Of a stretch of DNA of 39,428 bases, positions 1-7,981 are shown piece after piece. Below the pieces are notes generated by a model. The model saw only the letters and a list, made by a program, of their open reading frames with translations. It had not been told where the DNA came from and searched no databases. The stretch spans positions 1 through 39,428 of the forward strand of contig NZ_JACRWC010000074.1 in the NCBI RefSeq assembly GCF_014306095.1, written 5' to 3'. The translations under genes were made by a program, and so were the position numbers. This DNA comes from Lentihominibacter faecis (GTDB lineage: Bacteria > Bacillota > Clostridia > Peptostreptococcales > Anaerovoracaceae). The first letter of the stretch is position 1, and every line of letters begins with the position of its first letter.

Positions 1-126
1 CTTTAGTGCTGATTCACTAATCCCAAGATTTTCAGCACACTTACGAAGCGCAATCTCAGGATGTTCCAACCGATATCTTACTGCATCTTCCTTAAACTCT
101 TGTGAATACCTTGTACCTCTTGCCAT
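1..126 (-). mobile_element. IS3-type transposase OrfA, N-terminal part, cut by window edge
   Basis: The first 42 codons of a leftward gene are visible, and the rest lies outside the window. The peptide begins MARGTRYSQEFKEDAVRY and continues with an HTH (ALRKCAENLGISESALK), the usual start of the DNA-binding OrfA subunit of IS3-family transposases. I chose the ATG at 126 because AGGAG at 138-134 lies seven bases upstream; the in-frame ATG at 132 is too close to it. About 40 bases before the RBS the minus strand reads TGACC near 182, a possible element tip (IS3-type ends usually start TG), but the other end is not visible. Only the HTH half is seen, so IS3 subgroup is unknown. Confidence 0.75.
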
Positions 127-182
127 AACCATTCTCCTCTCTTGATCTATGACTATCATATAATATTTATTGAAAATGGTCA

Positions 183-550
183 TGTTTATTTTGTACTATT
201 TATATTCTAACACCAAAGTAGCTGCAACCTGCGTTAAGGATGGTAATGTTGGATATTATTTGTGTGAGAATTCCAAACTAATGTTTAATAATGCCGAAGG
301 AACTGAAATAATTACATCCGTAGTTATTCCGGCTACAGGTGAACATGTATATGCAAACGGAAAATGTACAATGTGCGAAGCAACAGATCCGGCAGCAACT
401 CCTGCAGAACCAGCCAAACCTGCAGACAAAGTTTCTGATGGTACAACAGAAACAGGTGATGACGCTAACATACTTCTTCCAATGGGTCTTGCACTTGCCG
501 CACTTCTTGGTATGGGAGCATTAGTCGCAACTAGAAGACGTAACGGATAA
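183..550 (+). pseudogene. 3' remnant of a cell-surface protein
   Basis: An open frame runs to the stop at 550 but has no credible start: the only candidates (TTG at 170, ATG at 176) have no RBS and lie in or next to the IS3 tip. The peptide shows one Cys-rich surface-protein repeat (ATCVKDGN..YYLCENS..MFNNAEGTE, then GEHVYANGKCTMCEATDP). A Pro/Ala linker follows, then a C-terminal anchor-like tail: TETGDD, a hydrophobic stretch (ILLPMGLALAALLGMGALVA) and TRRRNG. This matches the C-terminus of sortase-type or membrane-anchored proteins of Clostridia, though no canonical LPXTG is present. It was probably beheaded by the IS3-type insertion; the missing part may lie left of the window. Confidence 0.6.
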
Positions 551-587
551 ATAAGAAAAATAGATTTCAAAACAAAATACAAATTTG

Positions 588-626
588 AAAACCATCCTAG
601 TGTTCGACGCCGGGATGGTTTTTTAT
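588..626 (+). terminator. Rho-independent terminator after the surface-protein remnant
   Basis: AAACCATCC (589-597) pairs with GGATGGTTT (613-621) around a 15-base loop and runs into a T tract at 619-624. It sits 38 bases after the stop at 550. Confidence 0.8.
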
Positions 627-748
627 ATAGTGGCTCGGCGGGCGCCCGACAAAAACGATAAAAGTGGTCGAACATAAAAGAAAAATATTATCAGAGAATA
701 AGCAATATGGTAAAATATAAAATAAAAACGATAAAAACGGAAACAAGA

Positions 749-763
749 TGGCACGAGATTTGC
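749..763 (+). promoter_or_regulatory. Sigma-54 (-24/-12) promoter of the regulator gene
   Basis: TGGCAC (749-754), five bases, TTGC (760-763) is an exact match to the RpoN consensus, 73 bases before the start codon at 837. The gene behind it encodes a sigma-54 activator with the GAFTGA loop, so autoactivation is likely. The same element, with the same spacing, precedes the downstream operon at 3088. Confidence 0.85.
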
Positions 764-836
764 TTTAATTATAGATAAGGTTGTAATAAATGTTTAAGCT
801 GTATAAGGAAATATTATAAAAAGGGAAGGTTATAAG

Positions 837-2906
837 ATGGATAGAAGCGGGGTTGTGCTGGCTGAAAATATGGAAATAAATGAGGCATTTGGGCTGATGC
901 TTGATAAGAAGGCAGACTTTGCAGCCGTAGTTTCAGAAGATGAAAAACCTGTAGGAACGGTATCGTTTTTTGATGTTGCTGACTGCGCTGTTAACAGCAG
1001 CAGTGAAAGCAAAAATGTTGTTTCGGATATAATGAACGGGGCGTTTTCTACGATTGAGGAAAACAGCAGGAATGAACAGAAGAAAATAAAAGAAGCAATA
1101 AAAGACACTATGCCGATGGTTATAGTTGACGAGCAAGGCAGTTACAGAGGCATTCTTTCCATGTGGGAGATTGTGGATATATTGAAACAGTACCTGGATT
1201 ATCTGGAACGGATGCTTGACAACATAGATGACGGCATTATTGCCATTGATGAAAACAATAAAATAATCTATATGAATAAAACCTACAGGCAGATCCACTC
1301 AATCGAAGATAATGAGCTGATTGGGAAGAATGTCCAGGAGAATTTCCCGGAAAGCAGACTTATGGAGATTAGTGAAGCAAATGATAATATAATCGTTGAA
1401 GATCCTCTGCATCTTAATTTCTCCGGGGCAACAGTAATGCCACTTTATAAAGCTCTCAAAGGCGATGATGAAAAGTACCTTGGGGCAGCGGCAATAATTA
1501 AAGATTACAATGAAGCCAACAGCATATATATAGGGATTAACGAGATCAATCAGTTTAATAACCTTGTGGGACAGATTTTTGACAACCTGAAAGAAGCGGT
1601 TTTTATCGTCAACAGCAAGCTGGAAATCATTTATCATAATGAAAAGTTCCAGGAAACCGTGCCTCGCAGCTTTAATGGAACGATATATCAGAAAGAGATA
1701 AGAACAACTCTTGAAAATAAATTTAAAATAGGCAAAATAGATGTTTTCCATGAAAACATTGAGCTGAGCAACAACACGGAGCTTTCCCTTATTGGAATTC
1801 CTTTGTGCGGGATAAATCAGAACTTGAATAATATTGTAGTAATATTTCAGGATATCTCGCATATAAAAGAACTTAAAACGGAAATAAGCAAGCAGGAGAA
1901 GCTGCTTAGCTATTATAAGAATAAAATCACAAAACTGCCTGATGAAATGGTATGTGAAAGTGAAAACTTCAAGAAAGTGGTCACCACCGCATTAAAAGTA
2001 GCAGACTCATATGCAAATGTGATTATAGAGGGCGAAAACGGCGTGGGAAAAGAACTCATCGCCAACCTTATTCACAATAACAGCGGCAGAGCCGATAAAC
2101 CGTTTATCCCTGTAAACTGCGGCGCTATACCGGACTCCTTGTGGGAGAGTGAAATGTTCGGGTATGAAGAAGGTGCCTTTACAGGCGCCAATAAGAGCGG
2201 TAAAATGGGAATCTTTGAGATGGGTGACGGAGGAACGGTTTTCCTTGATGAAATCGGGGAGATATCTTTAGCCGGACAGGTTAAAATGCTGAGATTTCTT
2301 CAGAATAAGGAAATTGCTAAAGTCGGGCGAAAAGAAACCAAGAAAGTTGATGTAAGAATTATCGTTGCGACCAATAGAAATTTAAAAGAAATGGTAGGAA
2401 ACGGCACCTTCCGTGAAGACCTGTATTACAGATTGAGCGTGGTTAAGCTGGTGGTTCCGCCGCTTAGGAACAGAAAAGAGGAGATAAAACCTCTGGCTTT
2501 GAAATTCCTCAATTCCTTTAATGACAGGTATGGAAAATCATTAAATATTTCAAAAGATGCACTGAGGCTTCTTGAAAACTATGACTGGCAGGGAAACATC
2601 AGACAGCTTAGAAATGTTATGGAGCAGAGTGTCATAATGTGTGACAGAATAATTCAGACTTATGATATACTTATAGATAATATTGAAGAAGATAATGTTG
2701 AAAAAATAAAACAGCATCACCAGCTTAAAGGTATTTTTAATGATGATGACATACTTAACATTCCTTTAAGAACAAGGGCACTGGAGCAGGAACTCATTTT
2801 AGAAGCACTGAAAAGGAGTGACAATAACAAGAGCAGAGCTATAGAGATGCTGAACATAGGACGCAAGACATTTTATAAAAAACTGAAAGAATACGAGCTT
2901 ACATAG
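837..2906 (+). CDS. Sigma-54-dependent enhancer-binding regulator (CBS-PAS-PAS-AAA+-HTH)
   Basis: A 689-residue transcriptional activator that remodels sigma-54 RNA polymerase. In order it shows a CBS-pair-like N-terminus (about 1-120), two PAS-type sensor domains (about 122-230 and 240-345), a AAA+ domain (about 367-600) and a Fis-type HTH (about 662-686). Seen in the AAA+ part: Walker A GENGVGKE (399-406), the sigma-54 contact loop GAFTGA (446-451), Walker B VFLDEIGE (468-475) and the EDLYYRLSV region (527-535). The start at 837 follows a GGGAAGG-type RBS. No receiver domain is present, so it probably senses a small ligand directly through PAS or CBS. It has its own sigma-54 promoter and lies just upstream of the sigma-54 operon it presumably controls. 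Confidence 0.93.
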   Translation: MDRSGVVLAENMEINEAFGLMLDKKADFAAVVSEDEKPVGTVSFFDVADCAVNSSSESKNVVSDIMNGAFSTIEENSRNEQKKIKEAIKDTMPMVIVDEQGSYRGILSMWEIVDILKQYLDYLERMLDNIDDGIIAIDENNKIIYMNKTYRQIHSIEDNELIGKNVQENFPESRLMEISEANDNIIVEDPLHLNFSGATVMPLYKALKGDDEKYLGAAAIIKDYNEANSIYIGINEINQFNNLVGQIFDNLKEAVFIVNSKLEIIYHNEKFQETVPRSFNGTIYQKEIRTTLENKFKIGKIDVFHENIELSNNTELSLIGIPLCGINQNLNNIVVIFQDISHIKELKTEISKQEKLLSYYKNKITKLPDEMVCESENFKKVVTTALKVADSYANVIIEGENGVGKELIANLIHNNSGRADKPFIPVNCGAIPDSLWESEMFGYEEGAFTGANKSGKMGIFEMGDGGTVFLDEIGEISLAGQVKMLRFLQNKEIAKVGRKETKKVDVRIIVATNRNLKEMVGNGTFREDLYYRLSVVKLVVPPLRNRKEEIKPLALKFLNSFNDRYGKSLNISKDALRLLENYDWQGNIRQLRNVMEQSVIMCDRIIQTYDILIDNIEEDNVEKIKQHHQLKGIFNDDDILNIPLRTRALEQELILEALKRSDNNKSRAIEMLNIGRKTFYKKLKEYELT

Positions 2907-2915
2907 TTGTATCCC

Positions 2916-2962
2916 AAGGAAACGAGGAGTGTTTCGATTAGAAACACTCCTCGTTTCCTTTA
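2916..2962 (+). terminator. Long perfect hairpin terminator between regulator and operon
   Basis: A perfect 20-bp stem (2916-2935 with 2941-2960) with a five-base loop GATTA begins nine bases after the regulator stop. The 3' arm ends TTTCCTT, with only a short T run. It isolates the regulator transcript from the operon that starts at 3154. Confidence 0.8.
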
Positions 2963-2993
2963 GAAACAAAATAAGTGCCTCATATCATCAATG

Positions 2994-3007
2994 TTAAATG
3001 CATTTAA
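2994..3007 (+). promoter_or_regulatory. 14-bp perfect palindrome, candidate activator site
   Basis: TTAAATGCATTTAA is self-complementary over all 14 bases and centred about 113 bases upstream of the predicted start of transcription (near 3114). That is a normal distance for an enhancer-binding-protein site. A shorter palindrome, ATTTGCAAAT (3065-3074), lies closer to the promoter. Binding is inferred from position and symmetry only; the surrounding A/T richness makes chance palindromes easier. Confidence 0.4.
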
Positions 3008-3087
3008 AAAAATTCAAACAAAAAATATATTTAAATTTAAAGGATTAGAGTATCTTAGTGGGAAATTTGCAAATCCATAATGTGAAG

Positions 3088-3102
3088 TGGCACCGAATTT
3101 GC
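3088..3102 (+). promoter_or_regulatory. Sigma-54 (-24/-12) promoter of the TPP-enzyme/TRAP operon
   Basis: TGGCAC (3088-3093), five bases, TTGC (3099-3102) is an exact RpoN consensus with correct spacing, predicting transcription from about 3114 and a leader of about 40 bases before the start at 3154. It is near-identical to the element at 749 before the regulator gene. Confidence 0.9.
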
Positions 3103-3153
3103 GCTATTAAAAGGCAATAGTTAAAGAAGACATTAAAAAAGGAGGAGAATTTT

Positions 3154-4821
3154 ATGTCTAAACTAAAAGGATATGAGTACATTGGAGAGACATTAAAGGC
3201 TAATGGCACTACTCATGTTTTCTATGAAGAACTTGCTTTTTTCTATTCCACTAAAGAAATGAGAAAGTATGGTATAACACCGGTGCTGGCTCATTCGGAA
3301 GAAGCTGCAGGTTATATGGCAGACGGATATGCAAGAGCATCAAACAAAATCGGTGTTTGCATGTCACAGTCAATCGGTGCAGCAAACCTCGCAGCATCCG
3401 TACATGATGCATGGCTCGGCAACACTCCGGTACTGGCTATGACTGGATTTAAACAGGACAATGCTTATCAGAAGGGCGGATATCAGGAATCAAACCACAG
3501 AGCACATTTTTCAGGAGTAACTAAGTACAATGAAACTACATATGATGCTCAGCAGCTGCCGTTCCTGTTAAGCCAGGCTATAAGAGAAGCAACAACAGGA
3601 AAGCCAAGACCAGTACATCTTGATGTAATCGGATATGCTGGAGAAGTTGCTGAAAAGGCAGAGATGAATGCGAACTTTGTACCTGAACCGGGCTTCGCTT
3701 CAATACCGGCATTCAGACCTGCAGCAGATCCCGAGGCTGTAAAAAAAGCGGCAGAGATGATCAATGCGGCAGAACGTCCTGTATTTGTAGCAGGCAGAGG
3801 CGCTTTGATTTCAGATCCTGACGGCAAGGTATTATATGAAATGGCAACAAAGGCTGATGTACCTGTTTGTACAACTCCTGACGGAAAAACTATAATCAGT
3901 GAATATGACCCGCTTTGGGGCGGAGTAGTAGGCGGATATGGAATGGCATGCGCAAACCATATCACTACAGATTCCGATTTAGTTGTTTACATCGGCTCAA
4001 TGGTATCAGACCAGACAACACTGGCATTCACAGCACCGCCGCTCGACAGACAGATTATCCATATCGACATTGACGGAAGAGAGCTGGGCAAGAATTATAA
4101 GAACACATTCGGTCTTCAGGGCGACGCCAGAACAGTTATGGAACAGCTGCTTCCATTAATTGAGAAAAAGGACAGAAAAGACTGGAGAGACAAAGCAGCA
4201 GCATATGTTGCCAAATCCCTCAAAGAACTGGACGACATGTCCGGAGAAACAGTTCCTGTTCAGACAGGAAGACTCTGTCAGGAAATATCAAAAGCATTAC
4301 CTGACGATGCAATCGTTGTAGCAGATACAGGCTGGTCAGCAACTTGGGCTGATGTAGCAATCAGAATGAAAGACACTCAGAAATACATGAGAGCTGCAGG
4401 TTCACTTGGATGGTCATTCCCGGCTTCAATCGGTGCAAAGTGCGCTTGTCCGGACAGACCGGTATTCAACTTCAGTGGAGACGGAGCTTTCTATTATCAC
4501 CTTTCAGAGCTGGAATCATCAGTAAGAAACGGCATAAAAGTTATCGTAATCCTGAACAATAACTCACACTTCAATCAGTGCATCCCATATGTTTCAGAAG
4601 CTTATGAAGACGATCCGGAAGGATTTGAAGTTTATGCTGAAAAGGTTAAATTTGAGCCTACTGATTTCGTGGGTATCGCAAAGAGCTTTGGTGCCGACGG
4701 TGAAAAGGTAACTGATTCTGCTGATATAGGCAAGGCTATAGAAAGAGCTATGGCATCAGATGTGTCTTATGTTATCAACGTTATAACTGACCCTTCATGT
4801 GCGCCTATAATCACATTCTAA
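3154..4821 (+). CDS. Thiamine-diphosphate-dependent enzyme, acetolactate-synthase-like
   Basis: A 555-residue cytosolic enzyme of the AHAS/pyruvate oxidase/decarboxylase superfamily, which makes or breaks C-C bonds next to a carbonyl. The N-terminal pyrimidine domain carries the catalytic Glu in AHSEEAAGYMADGYAR (Glu49 by alignment). A central domain follows, then the cofactor-binding C-terminal domain with GDG (442-444) and the distal Asn cluster in VILNNNSHFN. It starts at ATG 3154 behind AAGGAGGAG and is the first gene of the sigma-54 operon. No AHAS small subunit and no ilv genes are nearby, so it is unlikely to make branched-chain amino acids. With a TRAP importer and a lactonase-like hydrolase alongside, a catabolic cleavage or decarboxylation of an imported organic acid or cyclic compound is the better guess; the substrate is unknown. 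Confidence 0.88.
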   Translation: MSKLKGYEYIGETLKANGTTHVFYEELAFFYSTKEMRKYGITPVLAHSEEAAGYMADGYARASNKIGVCMSQSIGAANLAASVHDAWLGNTPVLAMTGFKQDNAYQKGGYQESNHRAHFSGVTKYNETTYDAQQLPFLLSQAIREATTGKPRPVHLDVIGYAGEVAEKAEMNANFVPEPGFASIPAFRPAADPEAVKKAAEMINAAERPVFVAGRGALISDPDGKVLYEMATKADVPVCTTPDGKTIISEYDPLWGGVVGGYGMACANHITTDSDLVVYIGSMVSDQTTLAFTAPPLDRQIIHIDIDGRELGKNYKNTFGLQGDARTVMEQLLPLIEKKDRKDWRDKAAAYVAKSLKELDDMSGETVPVQTGRLCQEISKALPDDAIVVADTGWSATWADVAIRMKDTQKYMRAAGSLGWSFPASIGAKCACPDRPVFNFSGDGAFYYHLSELESSVRNGIKVIVILNNNSHFNQCIPYVSEAYEDDPEGFEVYAEKVKFEPTDFVGIAKSFGADGEKVTDSADIGKAIERAMASDVSYVINVITDPSCAPIITF

Positions 4822-4888
4822 AGCAAAATAACAGTTATTTTTAGAAGAAGTGTTTATATAAGTCGCTTTGTTGTTAAGGAGGCACATA

Positions 4889-5992
4889 ATGAAAGCTAAG
4901 AAATTAGTTGCAATAATTACAACGATGGTTCTTGTAATCACTATGGGTGTTTGTATGACATCGTGCGGAGACAATGGGGGTAAAGGCGAAGCTGAGGTAA
5001 TCGAGCTTAGAATAGGCTCGGGACATTCGGAAACAGGAATGCCTTATAATGTGGCGGCCAATGATTTCTTTGTTAAGGAAGTTGAAAAGAGAGTTGCAGA
5101 AAGAACAGACTATGAGATTAAATGGATTACTGCGTGGAGCGGATCTGTAGCAAAGCTGGCAGAAGTAGGTGATGCAGTAGGAGCAGGACTGCTTGATGTA
5201 GGCGCTGTATGCTCAGCATTTAACTCAAATATGATTTTGCAGAACTTGACGTACAACGTACCTTTCAACTCCCCGGACCTTGTAACGGTTAACAAGATTA
5301 TGGAACAGCTTTCGGAAGAGTATCCTGAAGATTTCAATAAAGTTTTTGATGACATGAACTCAATCTGCCTTGGCATAGGCGGTGTTGGCTGTTATCAGCT
5401 CATCACAACCATGCCGGTAGATGAAATCTCGGATCTTAAAAACGTCGGCGTTGCAGCTGCAGGACCTAACCTTCCTATGCTGAAGGGAACCGGTGCAGTC
5501 CCTATTCAGGGAGACCTGACGGAAGCTTACACTTCATTCCAGACAGGCGTTTATGATGGATGGGTAATGTACCCGGCATCATCAGACGGATATAAGCTTT
5601 ATGAAGTGGCGCCGTATCAGACAAACCTTGATTTAGGTGCAGTATCATGCGGATATATTACTGTAAACAAAGACAAATTCAACGAACTGCCAAAGGAAGT
5701 TCAGGAGATTTTCATAGAGGTAGGACGTGAATACACTGTTGAATCCGGAGTTATCGCCAACGAAATGGACGAAAAGGGTTTGCAGCATATGGTGGACAAC
5801 GGCCTTACAGTAGTAGAAATGAAGCCTGGCGAAAAGGAAAAGTATGCAGAGCTGATTCCTAACATGGCCAAGTCATGGGTAGAAGATGCAAACAAAGCCG
5901 GTTATAATGGCACGGAAATTATGAAGAGATATATCGAATTGCTTAAGGAAACAGGCTATGAACTGCCACGAGATTGGAGTGAAGAATTATAA
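4889..5992 (+). CDS. dctP: TRAP transporter solute-binding lipoprotein (DctP type)
   Basis: A 367-residue extracytoplasmic receptor that captures an organic anion and hands it to the DctQM membrane pair. The start is ATG 4889, six bases after AAGGAGG; an in-frame ATG at 4868 lacks an RBS. The N-terminus has a Lys pair, a hydrophobic segment and a lipobox ending MTSC, so it is a membrane-anchored lipoprotein. The body has DctP-type features (RIGSGHSETGMPYNVAA near the mature N-terminus, a ligand-binding helix region, and GYITVNKDKFNELPKEVQEI). It lies 67 bases after the TPP enzyme gene and 56 before dctQ, in the same operon. The ligand cannot be read from sequence; an organic acid is typical. 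Confidence 0.9.
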   Translation: MKAKKLVAIITTMVLVITMGVCMTSCGDNGGKGEAEVIELRIGSGHSETGMPYNVAANDFFVKEVEKRVAERTDYEIKWITAWSGSVAKLAEVGDAVGAGLLDVGAVCSAFNSNMILQNLTYNVPFNSPDLVTVNKIMEQLSEEYPEDFNKVFDDMNSICLGIGGVGCYQLITTMPVDEISDLKNVGVAAAGPNLPMLKGTGAVPIQGDLTEAYTSFQTGVYDGWVMYPASSDGYKLYEVAPYQTNLDLGAVSCGYITVNKDKFNELPKEVQEIFIEVGREYTVESGVIANEMDEKGLQHMVDNGLTVVEMKPGEKEKYAELIPNMAKSWVEDANKAGYNGTEIMKRYIELLKETGYELPRDWSEEL

Positions 5993-6048
5993 TTTCTGTT
6001 AAAAACCATTATATTAGTTACCTTGTTCTTTCTTAGGAGGTGAACGCT

Positions 6049-6591
6049 TTGGGTGTTATATTAAAAATTGATAAAGGCATAAGAAAGCTCTCAGAAGGGT
6101 TGAGCTTTGCCGGAGCTATATGGATTTTGATAATAATGCTGATCATCACATATGATGTAATTGCGAAGAACTTTTTCAATTCTTCATTTGTAGGAGCTTC
6201 TGAAATAGTAAGAAACTCCATTGTAGGAATAGCATTTTTCATGATTCCATGGGCGACAGCTACTTTGAGTCATGTCAGAACTACAATCGTAGTTGACAGA
6301 GTAGGATTTACAGGAGCAAAGATATTGAACATAATCTCATACACATTGGGATTTCTCCTGTTCGTATTTATTATTATATCTGCCTGGGAACCGTTCGTCA
6401 GTGCGATCGAAACTCATTCATATGAGATTACAGGCAACTTTAAATGGCCAAACTGGCCTGTTAGAGGAATAATTATCTTAGGGTCTCTGCTTTCAGCATG
6501 GAGCTGTGCCGTATATGTACTGCAGCAGATTACTCTAAAAAAAGAAGACAAGCTTGCGGGCGTAGAAAACGGAGGTGGCGTGAATGAGTAG
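6049..6591 (+). CDS. dctQ: TRAP transporter small membrane subunit
   Basis: A 180-residue integral membrane protein with four predicted helices, the usual DctQ size and layout. Visible segments include AIWILIIMLIITYDVIA, a second helix with FFMIPWATATL, a third around LGFLLFVFIIISAW and a fourth around IIILGSLLSAWSCAVYVL. The start is probably TTG 6049, eight bases after AGGAGG (6035-6040); a GTG at 6040 overlaps that RBS and is rejected. It overlaps dctM by eight bases, indicating translational coupling. It pairs with DctM for Na+-driven import of the ligand bound by the upstream lipoprotein. Confidence 0.88.
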   Translation: MGVILKIDKGIRKLSEGLSFAGAIWILIIMLIITYDVIAKNFFNSSFVGASEIVRNSIVGIAFFMIPWATATLSHVRTTIVVDRVGFTGAKILNIISYTLGFLLFVFIIISAWEPFVSAIETHSYEITGNFKWPNWPVRGIIILGSLLSAWSCAVYVLQQITLKKEDKLAGVENGGGVNE

Positions 6592-7957
6592 TTTAGCAGT
6601 AGCACTTATTGTGGTAGTCGGCCTATTTGTTTGCGTAATCGCAGGTGTTCATATAGGTTTTTCATTAGCACTTATGAGCGTGCTGGGAATAGTTCTCATG
6701 TCCGGCAATATCGATTCCGGATTGTACATTCTGGGAACAACTTCGTTTGAAGCCTTGAGAAGTTATTCCTTTGCGGTCATACCGCTGTTTATGCTCATGG
6801 GGGCATTCATGAGCAATTCGAATATAGCAAAGGACCTGTTCGCTTTCCTTGAAAAAATTCTTAAAAAGATTCCGGGAGGCCTTGGAGTAGCAACTGTACT
6901 TGCGAATGCAGTCTTTGCAGCAATAACAGGTGTAGCAATCGCATCAGCAGCTATCTTTGCTAAAATATCCGTTCCTGAAATGGAACGTCATCACTATAAG
7001 CCGCAGTGGGCAGCAGGATGTGTTGCAGGAAGTTCAACACTGGGAATGCTCATTCCGCCAAGCCTTATGTTTATCCTTTACGGTATGCTGGCGGAAGTAT
7101 CAATCGGAAAGATGTTCATAGCCGGTATACTGCCGGGTATATTACTGGCGGTAATGTTCTCCGTTCTTGTTTTGGGATATGCAATCTTCAAACCGGAGAA
7201 AATGTTTGAAGCGGGATATTATAAGAGAAGCAAGAAGGATATAGAAAACAAGCTGGATGAAAAGATTGAAGCCGCAGGCGGAATTGAAGAAGAAAGCTTT
7301 GCCAAGGTATGCATCAGCGTAATTCCTACAATTCTCCTTATCATCCTGGTTCTGGGCGGAATTTGGGGAGGATTTTTCACTCCGACAGAAGCTGCAGGTG
7401 TAGGTGCATTAGGCGCACTTATCATAGGATTTTTATCCGGTATGAATTTAAGCGGATTAAAGAATGCACTTCTTGAAACTGCTTCTTCAGCATCTTCGAT
7501 CCTGTTCCTGCTTATAGCAGCAACAATGTATTCCAGAATGCTGGCAATGAGTGGCGCAGTTGTATGGCTCAGTGATGTTGTTATGGGATTAAATGCCAAC
7601 AGATACCTGATACTGGCATTGCTCATGGTAGTAATCATCATACTCGGATGCGTACTCGACTCGACATCCATAATGCTTATTACGGTTCCTATGATGGCAC
7701 CGCTGATTGCAGATATGGGATTTGACCTTATATGGTTTGGTATTGTTATCGTATTGTTTGTACATATGGGACTTATTACACCTCCGTTTGGAATGTGCGT
7801 ATTCTCCGTTAAAGGAGCACTTCCTAAAAAATATGAAGGTGTTAAAGTTGAAGGAATGTTTGTTGCAGTAATTCCATTCCTGATCACAATGCTGATTCAT
7901 GCCATTATTATTGTGATATTCCCGTTCATTTCGCTGGTACTGACCGCGGGAATGTGA
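6584..7957 (+). CDS. dctM: TRAP transporter large permease subunit
   Basis: A 457-residue membrane protein with about 12 hydrophobic segments, the ion-coupled translocation subunit of a TRAP importer. Typical DctM features are visible: SFAVIPLFMLMGAFMSNS, the SSTLGMLIPPSLMFILYG loop, FFTPTEAAGVGALGALIIG and GLITPPFGMCVF. The cytoplasmic loop around residues 205-240 is charged and somewhat long. The start at ATG 6584 overlaps the end of dctQ, with GGAGGTGG as RBS. A complete P-Q-M set in one operon argues for a working transporter dedicated to the substrate of the flanking enzymes. Confidence 0.94.
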   Translation: MSSLAVALIVVVGLFVCVIAGVHIGFSLALMSVLGIVLMSGNIDSGLYILGTTSFEALRSYSFAVIPLFMLMGAFMSNSNIAKDLFAFLEKILKKIPGGLGVATVLANAVFAAITGVAIASAAIFAKISVPEMERHHYKPQWAAGCVAGSSTLGMLIPPSLMFILYGMLAEVSIGKMFIAGILPGILLAVMFSVLVLGYAIFKPEKMFEAGYYKRSKKDIENKLDEKIEAAGGIEEESFAKVCISVIPTILLIILVLGGIWGGFFTPTEAAGVGALGALIIGFLSGMNLSGLKNALLETASSASSILFLLIAATMYSRMLAMSGAVVWLSDVVMGLNANRYLILALLMVVIIILGCVLDSTSIMLITVPMMAPLIADMGFDLIWFGIVIVLFVHMGLITPPFGMCVFSVKGALPKKYEGVKVEGMFVAVIPFLITMLIHAIIIVIFPFISLVLTAGM

Positions 7958-7981
7958 TCAAGTTAAGAAAGGAGTTTAATT

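Noticed and set aside
1299..1862. 187-codon minus-strand frame inside the sigma-54 regulator gene
   Set aside because: It mirrors the coding frame of a clear regulator, has no RBS and shows no family pattern.
7219..7887. 222-codon minus-strand frame inside dctM
   Set aside because: It is the antisense of a well-supported membrane protein; Ser/Thr/Pro/Ile-rich composition is typical of such mirror frames.
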